A stretch of DNA of 64,000 bases from AC-56 sp963798705 (GTDB lineage Bacteria > Actinomycetota > Thermoleophilia > Solirubrobacterales > 70-9): contig CAWCTW010000005.1 in the NCBI GenBank assembly GCA_963798705.1, forward strand, positions 372,001 through 436,000, in the 5' to 3' direction. This document shows positions 1 through 11,903 of the stretch, piece after piece. The notes beneath the pieces were generated by a model. It saw only the letters and a list, made by a program, of their open reading frames with translations, was not told where the DNA came from and ran no database searches. Within the stretch, counting starts at the first letter, position 1, and every line of letters begins with the position of its first letter. The position numbers and the translations under genes are program-made.

Positions 1-1721
<1,721 letters not shown>

Positions 1722-1966
1722 GGTGAGCTCCTTCCGCGCCCGGAGGCACGGTCGGTGCTGTATACGCCGCCGCGCCCGAAGGCACGAACGGCGCAAATAC
1801 CCTTTTTTGGCCTTTGTGCAGTTTTCAAGCTTCGCCGAGGCCGTCGAGCGGAGGACTTCCGCCTGCGGTCCCTCAAAACTGAGCAGCGATCCGCCGGCGC
1901 CGGCGCCCAGCACGAGGCTGAGCCGCCACCGGCGGCACGTCCGGTCGACATTCGGGATGTCTCCCT
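1722..1966 (-). other. 16S-23S spacer with rRNA processing arms, no tRNA
   Basis: The 245 bp spacer has no tRNA-Ile or tRNA-Ala: no T-loop or CCA-proximal pattern is seen. It holds two copies of a processing-type sequence. TGCTCAGTTTT (minus, 1885-1875) is the exact complement of AAAACTGAGCA in the 16S leader (3731-3721), so the two can form an 11 bp stem enclosing 16S. GCTTGAAAACTGCACA (minus, 1830-1815) is a variant of the leader arm placed before 23S, where it would form the 23S stem. RNase III-type cleavage is the known role of such stems. Confidence 0.7.
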
Positions 1967-3516
<1,550 letters not shown>

Positions 3517-3915
3517 GTGACTCGAGGGTTTCAATCCGACCATCCGGTCAAGAAAGGCCGGCTCCTCTGTCTCAGAGAGTTGTCATGCCTGACTCGCTGT
3601 CCAAGTACACAGTTCGGACAGCAGACATGACAGGGTTGATAGCCCGTCGCTCACGGCAGAGCCGCGACGACGGGTCGGACGTGGTCACGAGCCTCGGAAC
3701 GAATCCCTCGGCTCGCGCGCTGCTCAGTTTTCAAGGACCATTTCGGGCCTGCTCCGAGGGACTCTCCGAGCAGACACGACCGCCTCGAGGGCGACCACCC
3801 AGTATATCGGCCAGCCAGCGCTCGATCCACTCGATGAGCACGTCCGCGGCCCCGGGGGACCCGGGAGTGTAGCGGCCGTGTCAAGAGCCCCAGCGCACGG
3901 ATGCCCCTACGAGCC
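3517..3915 (-). promoter_or_regulatory. rRNA operon promoter and leader region
   Basis: This 399 bp stretch between tyrS and 16S has no convincing gene. It holds the 16S processing arm TCCTTGAAAACTGAGCA (minus, 3737-3721). The best promoter candidate is a TATACT -10 box (minus, 3806-3801) with only a weak -35 (TGGATC, 17 bp upstream). A second possible -10, TACACT (minus, 3871-3866), lies further up. A TTGACA at 3884-3879 is present but badly spaced from either box. tyrS reads in the same direction, so read-through is also possible. Confidence 0.4.
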
Positions 3916-5088
3916 TCAGTCCACCACCCTGAGGAACCGCCGCTTGCCGACCTGGAGGACCTTGCCCTCGAGATCCGCCAGCGGGAGGTCCAGCCGGTCG
4001 CCGTCGAGCGGCTGCCCGTCCACCTTGACCCCACCCTGGCCGAGCAGCCGGCGTGCCTCGCTCGTACTCATCTCGAACTCCCTCGCGATCAGTCCCGGCA
4101 GATGAACCTGGCCCTCGTCGCCAGGCTCCACCCGGACCGCGCGGACGTCGTCCGGGACCTCACGGCGCACGTGGACGCTGTCAAAGCGACCCTCGGCCTC
4201 GGTCGCGGCCGCCTCGTCGTGGAATCGTGCGACGAGCCGTCTCGCGAGCTCGCGCTTGGCCTCGCCCGGGTGCCGATCGGGGTCGGGGCGCTCGTACAGG
4301 AGCAGCCGGTAGTACTCACCCATCACGTCGTCGGGAATGCTCATCAGCTTCCCGAACATCTCCTCCGGCGGGTCGGCTACACCCACGTAGTTGCCGAGGG
4401 ACTTGCTCATCCGCCGCACCCCATCGGTGCCCGGCAGGATCGGCATCGTGAGAACCGACTGCGGAGCAGCTCCGAACGACTCCTGGACAGCCCGGCCGAA
4501 CAGCAGATTGAACTTCTGATCGGTCCCGCCGACCTCCACGTCCGCTTCGACCGCGACCGAGTCATAGCCCTGGAGCACCGGGTACAGGAGTTCGAGGATC
4601 GATATCGGCTCCGCCGCCTGCATTCGCCGGGTGAACTCGTCGCGCTCCAGGAGCCGGGCAACGGTGAACCGCCGTGCAAGCCGGAACAGCTCGTCGCTCG
4701 GCATCGCAAGCCATTCCCCGTTGCGTCGCACCTCGGTCCGCTTTGGATCCAGGACCGTGAACGCCTGCTCCTGGAAGGTGCGGGCGTGATCGTCGATCTG
4801 CTCGTCCGTCAGCACCGGCCGCTCGGCCGCTCGGCCGCTCGGATCGCCGACGCGCGCGGTGTAGTCGCCGATGATCAGCACCACGACGTGGCCGGCGTCC
4901 TGGAACTGGCGCAGCTTCGTCAACACCACGACGTGGCCGAGGTGGATGTCGGGCGCCGTGGGGTCGATGCCGAGCTTCACCCGCAGCGGCCGGCCCTCGC
5001 GCAGCTGCTTCGCCAGCATGCCCTCCGGCAGCGCCTCGACCGCCCCCTCAAGCAGGGCGGACGCGTCGCCGGGAACCCGCGAAGCCAT
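3916..5088 (-). CDS. tyrS: Tyrosyl-tRNA synthetase
   Basis: Charges tRNA-Tyr with tyrosine using ATP, in the cytoplasm; 390 aa. The class I signature HLGH is at residues 49-52 and the KMSKS loop appears as RMSKS at 226-230. An S4-type RNA-binding domain occupies about 325-390. The KLGIDPTAPDIHLGH context is that of the TyrZ-like clade of bacterial TyrRS. An in-frame upstream extension to 5238 exists, but ATG at 5088 is chosen because family similarity starts there and a TAGCAT -10 box (minus, 5104-5099) lies 10 nt before it. It faces the divergent penicillin-binding protein gene and lies just upstream of the rRNA operon. Confidence 0.96.
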   Translation of the reverse strand: MASRVPGDASALLEGAVEALPEGMLAKQLREGRPLRVKLGIDPTAPDIHLGHVVVLTKLRQFQDAGHVVVLIIGDYTARVGDPSGRAAERPVLTDEQIDDHARTFQEQAFTVLDPKRTEVRRNGEWLAMPSDELFRLARRFTVARLLERDEFTRRMQAAEPISILELLYPVLQGYDSVAVEADVEVGGTDQKFNLLFGRAVQESFGAAPQSVLTMPILPGTDGVRRMSKSLGNYVGVADPPEEMFGKLMSIPDDVMGEYYRLLLYERPDPDRHPGEAKRELARRLVARFHDEAAATEAEGRFDSVHVRREVPDDVRAVRVEPGDEGQVHLPGLIAREFEMSTSEARRLLGQGGVKVDGQPLDGDRLDLPLADLEGKVLQVGKRRFLRVVD

Positions 5089-5213
5089 CACCGGGCCAAT
5101 GCTAGACTGACCCGCTCGCTCGGCGGACCTGCTTTCCCGCCCTTTTCCTTCGGTGATCGTCGATCGGCGGATCCAGATCCGCCGCGTCTGCTCGCCGCCG
5201 AGAGCTCCCAGAC
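5089..5213. promoter_or_regulatory. Divergent tyrS / penicillin-binding protein promoter region with palindrome
   Basis: The 125 bp gap between divergent starts contains the tyrS -10 box TAGCAT (minus, 5104-5099). It also holds a perfect inverted repeat GGCGGATC-CA-GATCCGCC at 5166-5183, 30 bp before the penicillin-binding protein ATG. The palindrome could be an operator or a hairpin in the 5' untranslated region. No clear -10/-35 pair for the plus-strand gene is visible. Confidence 0.45.
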
Positions 5214-7583
5214 ATGAGCACGAAGCAAGACGGCTCAAACGGCGGCGGACCCACTCCCGCGGTTTCCACGATGCCCGCCAAGCCGCCCGAAGGCGACCCG
5301 CCAGGGCGTCGCCCGAAGCTGCGAAAGCTCCGCTTCGCGCTCGTCTTCCTGGGGCTCACGGTCCTCGCACTGGTCTCGTGGATCTTCGGGATCATGATGG
5401 CCGTCGCCAGCGACCTCCCCCAGCTCGAGGACCGCGCCCAGTTCGCGAACGCCGAGAACTCGGTGGTCCTCGATATCAACGGGGAGAAGGTCGCCACCCT
5501 CACCAACAATCAGGGCCGGATCCTGATCGGCTCGGAGGACATCGCCCCGGTGATGAAGGAGGCGACGGTGGCGATCGAGGACCAGCGCTTCTACGACCAC
5601 CGCGGCGTCGATTTCGAGGGGATCGGACGGGCAGTGGTTCAGGACGTGCTCGCCACGGGTGCCCAGCAGGGCGCCTCGACCATCACGGAGCAGTTCGTCA
5701 AGAACGCCCTCCGGGCCCAGGGAAGCCGGACGGTCTTCCAAAAGCTCCGTGAGGCCGCCCTCGCCTACCAACTCGAGCGCCACTGGGACAAGGACAAGAT
5801 CCTCACCGAGTACCTGAACGCGATCTACTTCGGCAACGGCGCGTACGGGATCGAGGCGGGCGCCAAGACGTACTTCGGCTACAACCACCCCGGTTGCGGC
5901 AGCCCGGAGGACCGCTGTGCCGCCGACCTCCTGCCATGGGAGGCGGCGATGCTCGCGGGGATCATCTCCAGCCCAACGGGCTACGACCCGGCCACCAACC
6001 CATCCGCCGCCCTCGCACGCCGCAACCAGGTGCTCTCGAACATGGCCGCCCAGGGCGACATCACCGAGGAGGAGTACGCGCAGTACGCCAAGGAGCCGCT
6101 GCCCAAGCCCGAGCAGATCCATACGCCGACCGAGGACTCTCAGGCCCCCTACTTCACCAGCTGGCTCCGCCAGCAGCTGGTGAACAAGTACGGTGCCGGC
6201 GAGGCCTTCGGCGGGGGGCTGCAGGTGTACTCGACGCTCGACCTGCCCTTGCAGCAGGAGGTTTCGAAGATCGCGTCCGAACGAACCGCCGGCGTCGGGC
6301 TGGACTCGGCGGTCGTCGTCTTGGACAACCAGACGGCAGGCGTCCGGGCCATGGTCGGGGGCAGGGACTACGCGAACAGCCCGTTCAACCTCGCGACCCA
6401 GGGAGAGCGCCAGCCGGGCTCGGCGTTCAAGCCCTTCACGCTGGTGACCGCGCTCGAGCAGGGCCATTCGCCCGATGACGTGTTCACCTCGGCGCCACAG
6501 CAGCTCCCGTACCGGGCGCGGGTTCCGGCCAAGGGCGGCGGCACGAAGACCGTTGCCGAGCTGTTCGACGTGAGCAACTACGGCGACGAGTACCAGGGGA
6601 GCGCGTCCCTCGCAACCGCCACCACGTACTCCGACAACTCCGTCTACTCACAGCTGGGCACGTCGCTGGACGGCGGCATCAGGAGCATCGCCGACACCGC
6701 GTACAAGATGGGCATCCAGACCGATCTGTCGACCGCCGGGACGAAGTACTCCGTGGGGAACGGTCCGTTCGAGCCGTACAACCCGGCTTTGATCCTCGGC
6801 GGGCTGGAGCACGGCGTCACACCGCTCGAGATGGCTCACGCCTACGAGACGCTTGCCCACGACGGTCAGCTCGTGAGCGGCACGATGGCGAACTCCTCGG
6901 AGGACCCGGTCGGCATCCAGCGGGTAGACGACGAGGACGGCAACCCCGTGGAGACCAACAGCGGCGACCCCGGCCAGGACCGCGTCGAGACCAAGCAGGT
7001 GGTCTCCCCCACCGTCGCGGCGACCGCCCGCTCGATGCTGCACAGCGTCGTCACCTCCGGAACGGGGACGAACGCGGACACCGGGGACCCCCACCTGTTC
7101 GGTAAGACGGGTACCACCGAGAACAACGGCGACGCCTGGTTCGTGGGCGCAAACCAGGACGTCACGATCGCCGTGTGGGTGGGTCACGCCGATTCACTGA
7201 AGCCGATGGAAACCGAATACGGGGGAGCTCCCGTCGACGGAGGCACGATCCCGGCACTGATCTTCAACGAGGTGCTGACCGCGTACGAGTCGATGAAGAA
7301 GAAGGCCGGCCCTGACAACCACTCGGTCCCGCCGGAGAGCACCACGACGACGTCGGCGTCGACCACGGCCGTGTCGCCGACCACGACCTCGGCGGCGGTG
7401 CCCACGACCACCGCCACCACGGGGTCCCCCGCCCCGACCGCGGACTCCACCGACAGCTCGTCAGCCTCGTCCACGGCGGCGCCGGCAGCCGGCGACTCGG
7501 CGACCCCGTCCGGCGCCGGCACGGGCGCCGGCACCGACTCCGGCGGATCCACTGCCACCGAATCCGGGGGGACGGGCGGCTAG
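5214..7583 (+). CDS. Class A (bifunctional) penicillin-binding protein
   Basis: Peptidoglycan glycosyltransferase and transpeptidase at the outer face of the membrane; 789 aa. A cytoplasmic basic stretch (31-40) precedes one transmembrane helix (about 41-63). The GT51 domain carries the catalytic-Glu motif EDQRFYDH at 122-129 and GASTITEQ at 153-160. The transpeptidase domain has SAFK (403-406, acylated Ser), SDN (473-475) and KTGT (631-634). The C-terminal 100 residues or so are a low-complexity Ser/Thr/Pro/Gly/Ala tail, common in actinobacterial PBPs and probably a wall-embedded linker. All three penicillin-binding motifs are intact. Its stop overlaps the convergent glycosylase stop by 4 bp. 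Confidence 0.95.
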   Translation: MSTKQDGSNGGGPTPAVSTMPAKPPEGDPPGRRPKLRKLRFALVFLGLTVLALVSWIFGIMMAVASDLPQLEDRAQFANAENSVVLDINGEKVATLTNNQGRILIGSEDIAPVMKEATVAIEDQRFYDHRGVDFEGIGRAVVQDVLATGAQQGASTITEQFVKNALRAQGSRTVFQKLREAALAYQLERHWDKDKILTEYLNAIYFGNGAYGIEAGAKTYFGYNHPGCGSPEDRCAADLLPWEAAMLAGIISSPTGYDPATNPSAALARRNQVLSNMAAQGDITEEEYAQYAKEPLPKPEQIHTPTEDSQAPYFTSWLRQQLVNKYGAGEAFGGGLQVYSTLDLPLQQEVSKIASERTAGVGLDSAVVVLDNQTAGVRAMVGGRDYANSPFNLATQGERQPGSAFKPFTLVTALEQGHSPDDVFTSAPQQLPYRARVPAKGGGTKTVAELFDVSNYGDEYQGSASLATATTYSDNSVYSQLGTSLDGGIRSIADTAYKMGIQTDLSTAGTKYSVGNGPFEPYNPALILGGLEHGVTPLEMAHAYETLAHDGQLVSGTMANSSEDPVGIQRVDDEDGNPVETNSGDPGQDRVETKQVVSPTVAATARSMLHSVVTSGTGTNADTGDPHLFGKTGTTENNGDAWFVGANQDVTIAVWVGHADSLKPMETEYGGAPVDGGTIPALIFNEVLTAYESMKKKAGPDNHSVPPESTTTTSASTTAVSPTTTSAAVPTTTATTGSPAPTADSTDSSSASSTAAPAAGDSATPSGAGTGAGTDSGGSTATESGGTGG

Positions 7584-8215
7584 CCCGTTCCCGCGGCGCG
7601 GTCCCTCCGCCCGACCTCGTGGAGCGGGCGCGACAGGTACGAGCTGTCCCGCGCGCAGTACCGCCATGGCCGGTCCGCGGCGCGGGTGATGCCGATGCGG
7701 GGACCGGTGGCGATGGAGACGTCGGAAGCGTCCTCGTCCCTGTCCCTCACCTCGAACGGCGGCTCGCCGATGGGCGCGCCGTCGAGCTCGAGGCCGACCC
7801 CGAGCGCCTCGGTCAGCTTGCCGGGGCCCGAGCACAGGTCTCGAAGCGCGTCCCGGCCGCGGCGCCGGCGCATCATCTCGATGCCCCAGCGCGGCTCGAG
7901 TGCGCGGATCAGGACCGCCGCGGCCTCGCCCTCCGGCTCGCACACGAAGTTGAGGCACGAGTGGATGCCGTACGACAGGTAGACGTAGGCGCGAGCCGGC
8001 GGCCCGAACAGCGTGGCGGTGCGTGGCGTGAGACCGACGTGGGCATGACAGGCGGGGTCGTCGCGCTCGTAGCTCTCGGTCTCGACGATCACACCGCCGA
8101 CACCGGCGTGAACCAGGGAGCAGCCCACGAGGTCCTGAGCCACGTCGTGCACCGATCGCTCGAAGAACCGCGCGTCGAGCGCGGGCGCCCGAGATGCGCT
8201 CGCCAGGCCGCTCAT
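7580..8215 (-). CDS. DNA-3-methyladenine glycosylase (AAG/MPG family)
   Basis: Removes alkylated purines such as 3-methyladenine from DNA to start base excision repair; 211 aa, normal for the bacterial AAG family. Recognisable segments are DLVGCSLVH, VETESYERDDPACHAHVGLTPRT (active-site region) and the GPGKLTEALGV motif near residue 133. The ATG at 8215 overlaps the argH TGA as ATGA, so it is probably translated by coupling to argH; the longer in-frame extension would run inside argH and is rejected. It ends convergently with the PBP gene. Confidence 0.92.
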   Translation of the reverse strand: MSGLASASRAPALDARFFERSVHDVAQDLVGCSLVHAGVGGVIVETESYERDDPACHAHVGLTPRTATLFGPPARAYVYLSYGIHSCLNFVCEPEGEAAAVLIRALEPRWGIEMMRRRRGRDALRDLCSGPGKLTEALGVGLELDGAPIGEPPFEVRDRDEDASDVSIATGPRIGITRAADRPWRYCARDSSYLSRPLHEVGRRDRAAGTG

Positions 8216-9594
8216 CCCGGCTGTGACCCTCGCGCGGCGGCCAGCGCCGCGCGGGCGGCGTCCAGCTGCTCGGCGACCCTCGCGGATGCGGTGCCGCCCG
8301 CGGACACCTTCGACTCGAGCCACTGGCCCGAGGCGAGCACCTCGTAGTAGGAGTCGTCCAAGAGCTCGGAGTGCCGCGTGATCTCCTCCGGGGTCAGCTG
8401 CGACAGCGCCCTACCGCTCCCCAGGGCCTCGCGGACCAGCCCCCCGACCACGCCGTGGGCCTCGCGGAAGGGCATCCCCCTGCGCACGAGCAGATCGGCG
8501 ACGTCGGTCGCCGCCAGGAACTCGTCGGTCGCGGCGGCGGACAGACGCTCGCGGTCGAACTCGAGGCCGCCCAGCATCGTGCGCGCTGCCTCCAGGCACA
8601 GCTCGAGGCTGTCGACGGCGTCGAACAGCGCCTCCTTGTCCTCCTGCAGGTCCTTCGAATAGGCGAGCGGCAACCCGTGGAGCACTCCCGCGAGGGTGGA
8701 GAAGCCCGACGCGATGCGCGGCGCCTTCGCGCGGAGCAGCTCGGCGGCGTCCGGATTCTTCTTCTGGGGCATGATGCTCGACCCCGAGGAAAAATCGTCG
8801 GAGGGCTCACAGAACCCGAACTCGTCGCTCGACCAGAGCACGAGCTCGCCGCCAAGGCGCGACAGGTGAACCGCGCCGACCGATGCCGCCGCCAGGTAGT
8901 CGAGCGCCGTGTCGCGACTGGATACGGCGTCGATGGAGTTCGGCGCGACACTCGTAAAGCCGAGCTCGGCGGCCACGAGGTCGCGGTCGATCTCCCAGTT
9001 CAGCCCGGCCAGAGCCCCGGAACCGAGTGGGAGCGCCGCGGCGGACTGCCGGGCGACGGCGAACCGGCGGGCGTCGCGGTCGAACATCCAGAAGTAGGCG
9101 AGCAGGTGGTGGCCCAGGTAGACCGGCTGGGCACGCTGGAGGTGCGTGTAGCCCGGCATCGGCCAGTCGGCATGGCGCTCCGCGAGCTCGAGGAGGACCT
9201 CCATCAGGTCCGCCAGCAGCTCCACGGCGATCCCGCACCGCTCACGCAGGTACATCGCCAGATCGGTGGCCACCTGGTCGTTGCGGGAGCGCCCGGTGTG
9301 GAGCTTGCCGCCGAGGGGCCCAACGAGCTCCGTGAGGCGCCGCTCGATCGCCATGTGGATGTCCTCGTCGCCCTCGGCGACCGCGAACGAGCCCCCGCCC
9401 AGCTCGTCGGCGACCGCGGCGAGGCCCTCGTCCAGACGGCCGAGCTCGTCCTCGCTGAGGACGCCGAGCGCTCGAAGCGCCCGCGCGTGGGCACGGGACT
9501 GGGCGACGTCGTATGGCGCCAGGCGGCGGTCAAACCCGATGGAGTCGTTGATTCGGGCGAACAGCTCGTGCGGCCGATCCTCGAAGCGGGGCAT
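8212..9594 (-). CDS. argH: Argininosuccinate lyase
   Basis: Cleaves argininosuccinate to arginine and fumarate, the last step of arginine synthesis; 460 aa, the usual length. The fumarase/aspartase signature GSSIMPQKKNPD is present, with the TGRSRNDQV substrate motif upstream and conserved HTHLQ-type region as YTHLQRAQP. ATG at 9594 is chosen; the frame stays open far upstream but lacks family similarity. Unusually there is no ribosome-binding site before this ATG: a short ORF (9600-9644) ends 5 nt upstream, suggesting reinitiation. No other arg genes are nearby. Confidence 0.96.
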   Translation of the reverse strand: MPRFEDRPHELFARINDSIGFDRRLAPYDVAQSRAHARALRALGVLSEDELGRLDEGLAAVADELGGGSFAVAEGDEDIHMAIERRLTELVGPLGGKLHTGRSRNDQVATDLAMYLRERCGIAVELLADLMEVLLELAERHADWPMPGYTHLQRAQPVYLGHHLLAYFWMFDRDARRFAVARQSAAALPLGSGALAGLNWEIDRDLVAAELGFTSVAPNSIDAVSSRDTALDYLAAASVGAVHLSRLGGELVLWSSDEFGFCEPSDDFSSGSSIMPQKKNPDAAELLRAKAPRIASGFSTLAGVLHGLPLAYSKDLQEDKEALFDAVDSLELCLEAARTMLGGLEFDRERLSAAATDEFLAATDVADLLVRRGMPFREAHGVVGGLVREALGSGRALSQLTPEEITRHSELLDDSYYEVLASGQWLESKVSAGGTASARVAEQLDAARAALAAARGSQPG

Positions 9595-9599
9595 ATGCG

Positions 9600-9644
9600 T
9601 CAGGCCGGCACCGTATGGCGCGGGCAGCGGCAGGTGTCGTGCAT
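9600..9644 (-). CDS. Putative 14-codon upstream ORF of argH
   Basis: Reads MHDTCRCPRHTVPA then TGA, 5 nt before the argH ATG. A TACACT -10 box (minus, 9660-9655) lies 10 nt before its ATG, so the mRNA may start almost at the uORF start codon. The ndh gene has an equivalent 14-codon uORF with the same layout (M-x-x-T-C-x-C-x-R-x-T-x-x-A, stop, 5 nt, ATG). This parallel is the main reason to think it is translated. Whether the peptide or only the RNA/DNA sequence matters is not known. Confidence 0.45.
   Translation of the reverse strand: MHDTCRCPRHTVPA
9604..9641 (-). promoter_or_regulatory. Leader element copy 1 (box plus hairpin), argH
   Basis: Minus-strand box CACGACACCTGCCGCT is followed by an imperfect hairpin (9625-9604; 9 bp arms with one mismatch and one G-T pair, 4 nt loop). 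It matches copies before ilvC, ilvB, ndh and gatC. The hairpin layout is identical in size to the ndh copy. Confidence 0.6.
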
Positions 9645-9690
9645 GGGTTTGCGGAGTGTAGGGACGGCGCCGATAGGCTCCCGGCCACCG

Positions 9691-10668
9691 ATGCGCTTCC
9701 TCGTCACAGGCGCCACCGGAAAGATCGGCAACGCCGTCGCCCGCCGGCTCGCCGATCGCGGCGACGAGGTCGTCGCGCTCGTGCGCGATCCCGCGAAGGC
9801 GCGCGAGGTCCTGCCGACCGGCATCGAGCTCGCACGGGGCGACGTCACCGACCCGGCTTCCCTGAGGGCCGCGGCCGAGGGGATCGACGGGGCCTTCAAC
9901 TGCATGGGCCTGTTCGAGCAGTGGTTCGCCGACCCGGGGGTCTTCGACCGCGTCAACGGGGAGGGCGCTCGCAACGTGATCGCCGCCGCGCGCGAGGCCG
10001 GCGCCAGGCGCGCGGTCCACACGTCCACCTTCGACGTCTTCCACGCCGAGCGGGGCGGGACCGTCAGCGAGGCCGCGATCGCCGACTATCCCAAGGAGAC
10101 CGCGTACGAGCGCTCGAAGCAGCTGGCCGAGCGACTCGTGCTGGAGGAAGCAGGGCGCGGAATCGAGGTCGTGATCGCCAACCCTTCAACCGTCTACGGG
10201 CCCGGCCCCTGGCATGCGACCGGGATGGACAACGCGATCCGCGACGCCGTGCGCCGGCGCCTGCCCGCCACGCCGCCCGGCGGCATGACGCTCGTGTTCG
10301 TGGACGACGTCGCCCACGGCCATCTGGCCGCGTTCGACCGCGGCGCCCCCGGCGAGCGCTACATCCTGGCCGACGGCTACGCCCCGATGCGGGAGGTGCT
10401 CGCCCTCGCGGTTGCCGAGGCGGGGCGTGGCTGGGTGCCGCCCACGCTCCCCGTGCCGGTCGCCAGGGGCATGGCGAGCGGCGGCGAGGCGATCTCGCGG
10501 CTCATCAAGCGCCCACCGCTGCTGGGAACCGGCCAGCTCCACTTCCTCCTGTGGCAGGCGCGCGCCTCCAGCGCGAAGGCGCGAACGGAGCTCGGCGTCG
10601 AGTTCACCCCGCTCGCCGAGGGCATCGCCGGCACGGTGCGGTGGATGAGGGAATCCGGGCGCCTGTAG
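9691..10668 (+). CDS. NAD-dependent epimerase/dehydratase (extended SDR, HpnA-like)
   Basis: Extended short-chain dehydrogenase/reductase, 325 aa. N-terminal Rossmann motif GATGKIG (residues 6-12), catalytic YxxxK as YERSK near 137-141, and a downstream NPSTVYGPG segment typical of dihydroflavonol-reductase-like and hopanoid-associated sugar epimerases. The substrate cannot be read from sequence; an NDP-sugar or a lipid-linked sugar is an inference. ATG at 9691 is preceded by TAGGCT 11 nt upstream. It is transcribed divergently from argH and ends convergently with a DegT-family aminotransferase gene. Confidence 0.85.
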   Translation: MRFLVTGATGKIGNAVARRLADRGDEVVALVRDPAKAREVLPTGIELARGDVTDPASLRAAAEGIDGAFNCMGLFEQWFADPGVFDRVNGEGARNVIAAAREAGARRAVHTSTFDVFHAERGGTVSEAAIADYPKETAYERSKQLAERLVLEEAGRGIEVVIANPSTVYGPGPWHATGMDNAIRDAVRRRLPATPPGGMTLVFVDDVAHGHLAAFDRGAPGERYILADGYAPMREVLALAVAEAGRGWVPPTLPVPVARGMASGGEAISRLIKRPPLLGTGQLHFLLWQARASSAKARTELGVEFTPLAEGIAGTVRWMRESGRL

Positions 10669-10678
10669 GTCGGTGTGC

Positions 10679-11818
10679 TCAGGCGGCGTCCAGGGCACCC
10701 GCCAGGGCACTCGCGACCCGATCCACCTCCGCCTCGCCCATGGCGGTGAAGAACGGGAGCGCGAGCGAGCGTCGCGAGACCGCCTCCGCCACCGGAAAGC
10801 GTCCCTCGGTGAGCCCGAACCGCTCGCGGTAGTGCGGCATCAGGTGGATGCACGGGAGATACGCCTTGGAATCGACGGCGCTCGCCGCCAGCGACGCGAT
10901 CACGGCGTCGCGCTCGGCCGCCGCCGGGAGCTGGACCACGTACACGAACCAGCTCCGGCGGGCTGCGCCGCGCTCCGCGCAGGCGAGGACGAGGCCCTCG
11001 GGGTCCCCCTCCCCCGCCGGAGCGCCCCCGAGCCCGTCGAGCGCACTCGCGTAAAGGGCGGCCACCCGCGCCCGCTCGGCGAGCAGCGCGTCGGCGCGCT
11101 CCACCTGGGCGACGCCAAGCGCGCACTGGAGGTCGGTCAGCCGGTAGTTGAAGCCCAGTCGCTCGTGACCGAGCCAGCCCATGTTGGAGGCACGGCCCTG
11201 GTTTCGCTCGCTTCGCATGCGGACGGCGACCTCACTGCTGGACGGGATCGCCATCCCCCCCTCCCCCGTCACCAGCTGCTTGTTCGCGTAGAAGCCGAAG
11301 GTGGCGATGTTTCCCCGGGCGCCCACCCGGACACCGTCATCGTCGACCGCACCCGCCGCCTCGGCGGCATCCTCGAGGAGGCCGAGGCCGCCCTTGTCCG
11401 CGAGCTGCTCAAACGCCCCAATGGCAGCGGGGTAGCCGAAGATGTGGACCGGCAGCAAGCCCGCCGTGCGCTCGGTCACCCCGTCCGCGGCCGCGGCGGG
11501 GTCGAGGTTCAGCGTCACCGGGTCGATGTCGCAGAACACCGGGGTGACCCCCTCATAGAGCAGGCAGTTGGCGGATGACACGAAGCTGAACGGGCTCGTG
11601 ACCACCTCATCGCCGGGCCCCCAGCCCAGCGCCCGCACGCCCAGATGGAGCGCGGTCGTGCCGTTGGACACGGCGACCGCGTCCTCTGCACCGAGCCACG
11701 CGGCGAAGTCCGCCTCGAATCGTTCGAGCATCGGCCCCAACGAGAGCCGGCCCGAGCGAAGCACATCGAGCACGAGCTCCTCCTCGCGCGCGCCGAGGTC
11801 GGGGCGAGCGAGCGGCAT
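10679..11818 (-). CDS. DegT/DnrJ/EryC1/StrS-family PLP aminotransferase
   Basis: Sugar-aminotransferase-type PLP enzyme, 379 aa. The PLP-binding lysine sits in FGFYANKQLVTGEGG, with SNGTTALHL and EDAAEA motifs upstream. Family members transaminate nucleotide-linked keto-sugars or, less often, other ketones. ATG at 11818 is chosen because family members begin with a similar PLARPDLG; earlier in-frame TTG (11884) and ATG starts are possible. It follows citramalate synthase by about 85 bp in the same direction and may be the tail of that operon, though a role in branched-chain synthesis is not implied. Confidence 0.88.
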   Translation of the reverse strand: MPLARPDLGAREEELVLDVLRSGRLSLGPMLERFEADFAAWLGAEDAVAVSNGTTALHLGVRALGWGPGDEVVTSPFSFVSSANCLLYEGVTPVFCDIDPVTLNLDPAAAADGVTERTAGLLPVHIFGYPAAIGAFEQLADKGGLGLLEDAAEAAGAVDDDGVRVGARGNIATFGFYANKQLVTGEGGMAIPSSSEVAVRMRSERNQGRASNMGWLGHERLGFNYRLTDLQCALGVAQVERADALLAERARVAALYASALDGLGGAPAGEGDPEGLVLACAERGAARRSWFVYVVQLPAAAERDAVIASLAASAVDSKAYLPCIHLMPHYRERFGLTEGRFPVAEAVSRRSLALPFFTAMGEAEVDRVASALAGALDAA

Positions 11819-11903
11819 TGGCTCAGACCCCGTCACGGCAGCTTTTGGCATTTCGAGGACGCGATGGCGTACCTGCGGTGCCAAACGCTTCGACAGGCGG
11901 GGC

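Noticed and set aside
3879..3884. TTGACA on the minus strand as the rRNA operon -35 box.
   Set aside because: No -10-like hexamer lies 16-19 bp downstream; TACACT is only 7 bp away and TATACT about 70 bp away.
8371..10668. A very long open frame on the plus strand opposite argH, continuous with the SDR gene.
   Set aside because: The part before 9691 is antisense to argH and has no family-like sequence. High GC produces long spurious frames; the SDR homology starts exactly at ATG 9691.
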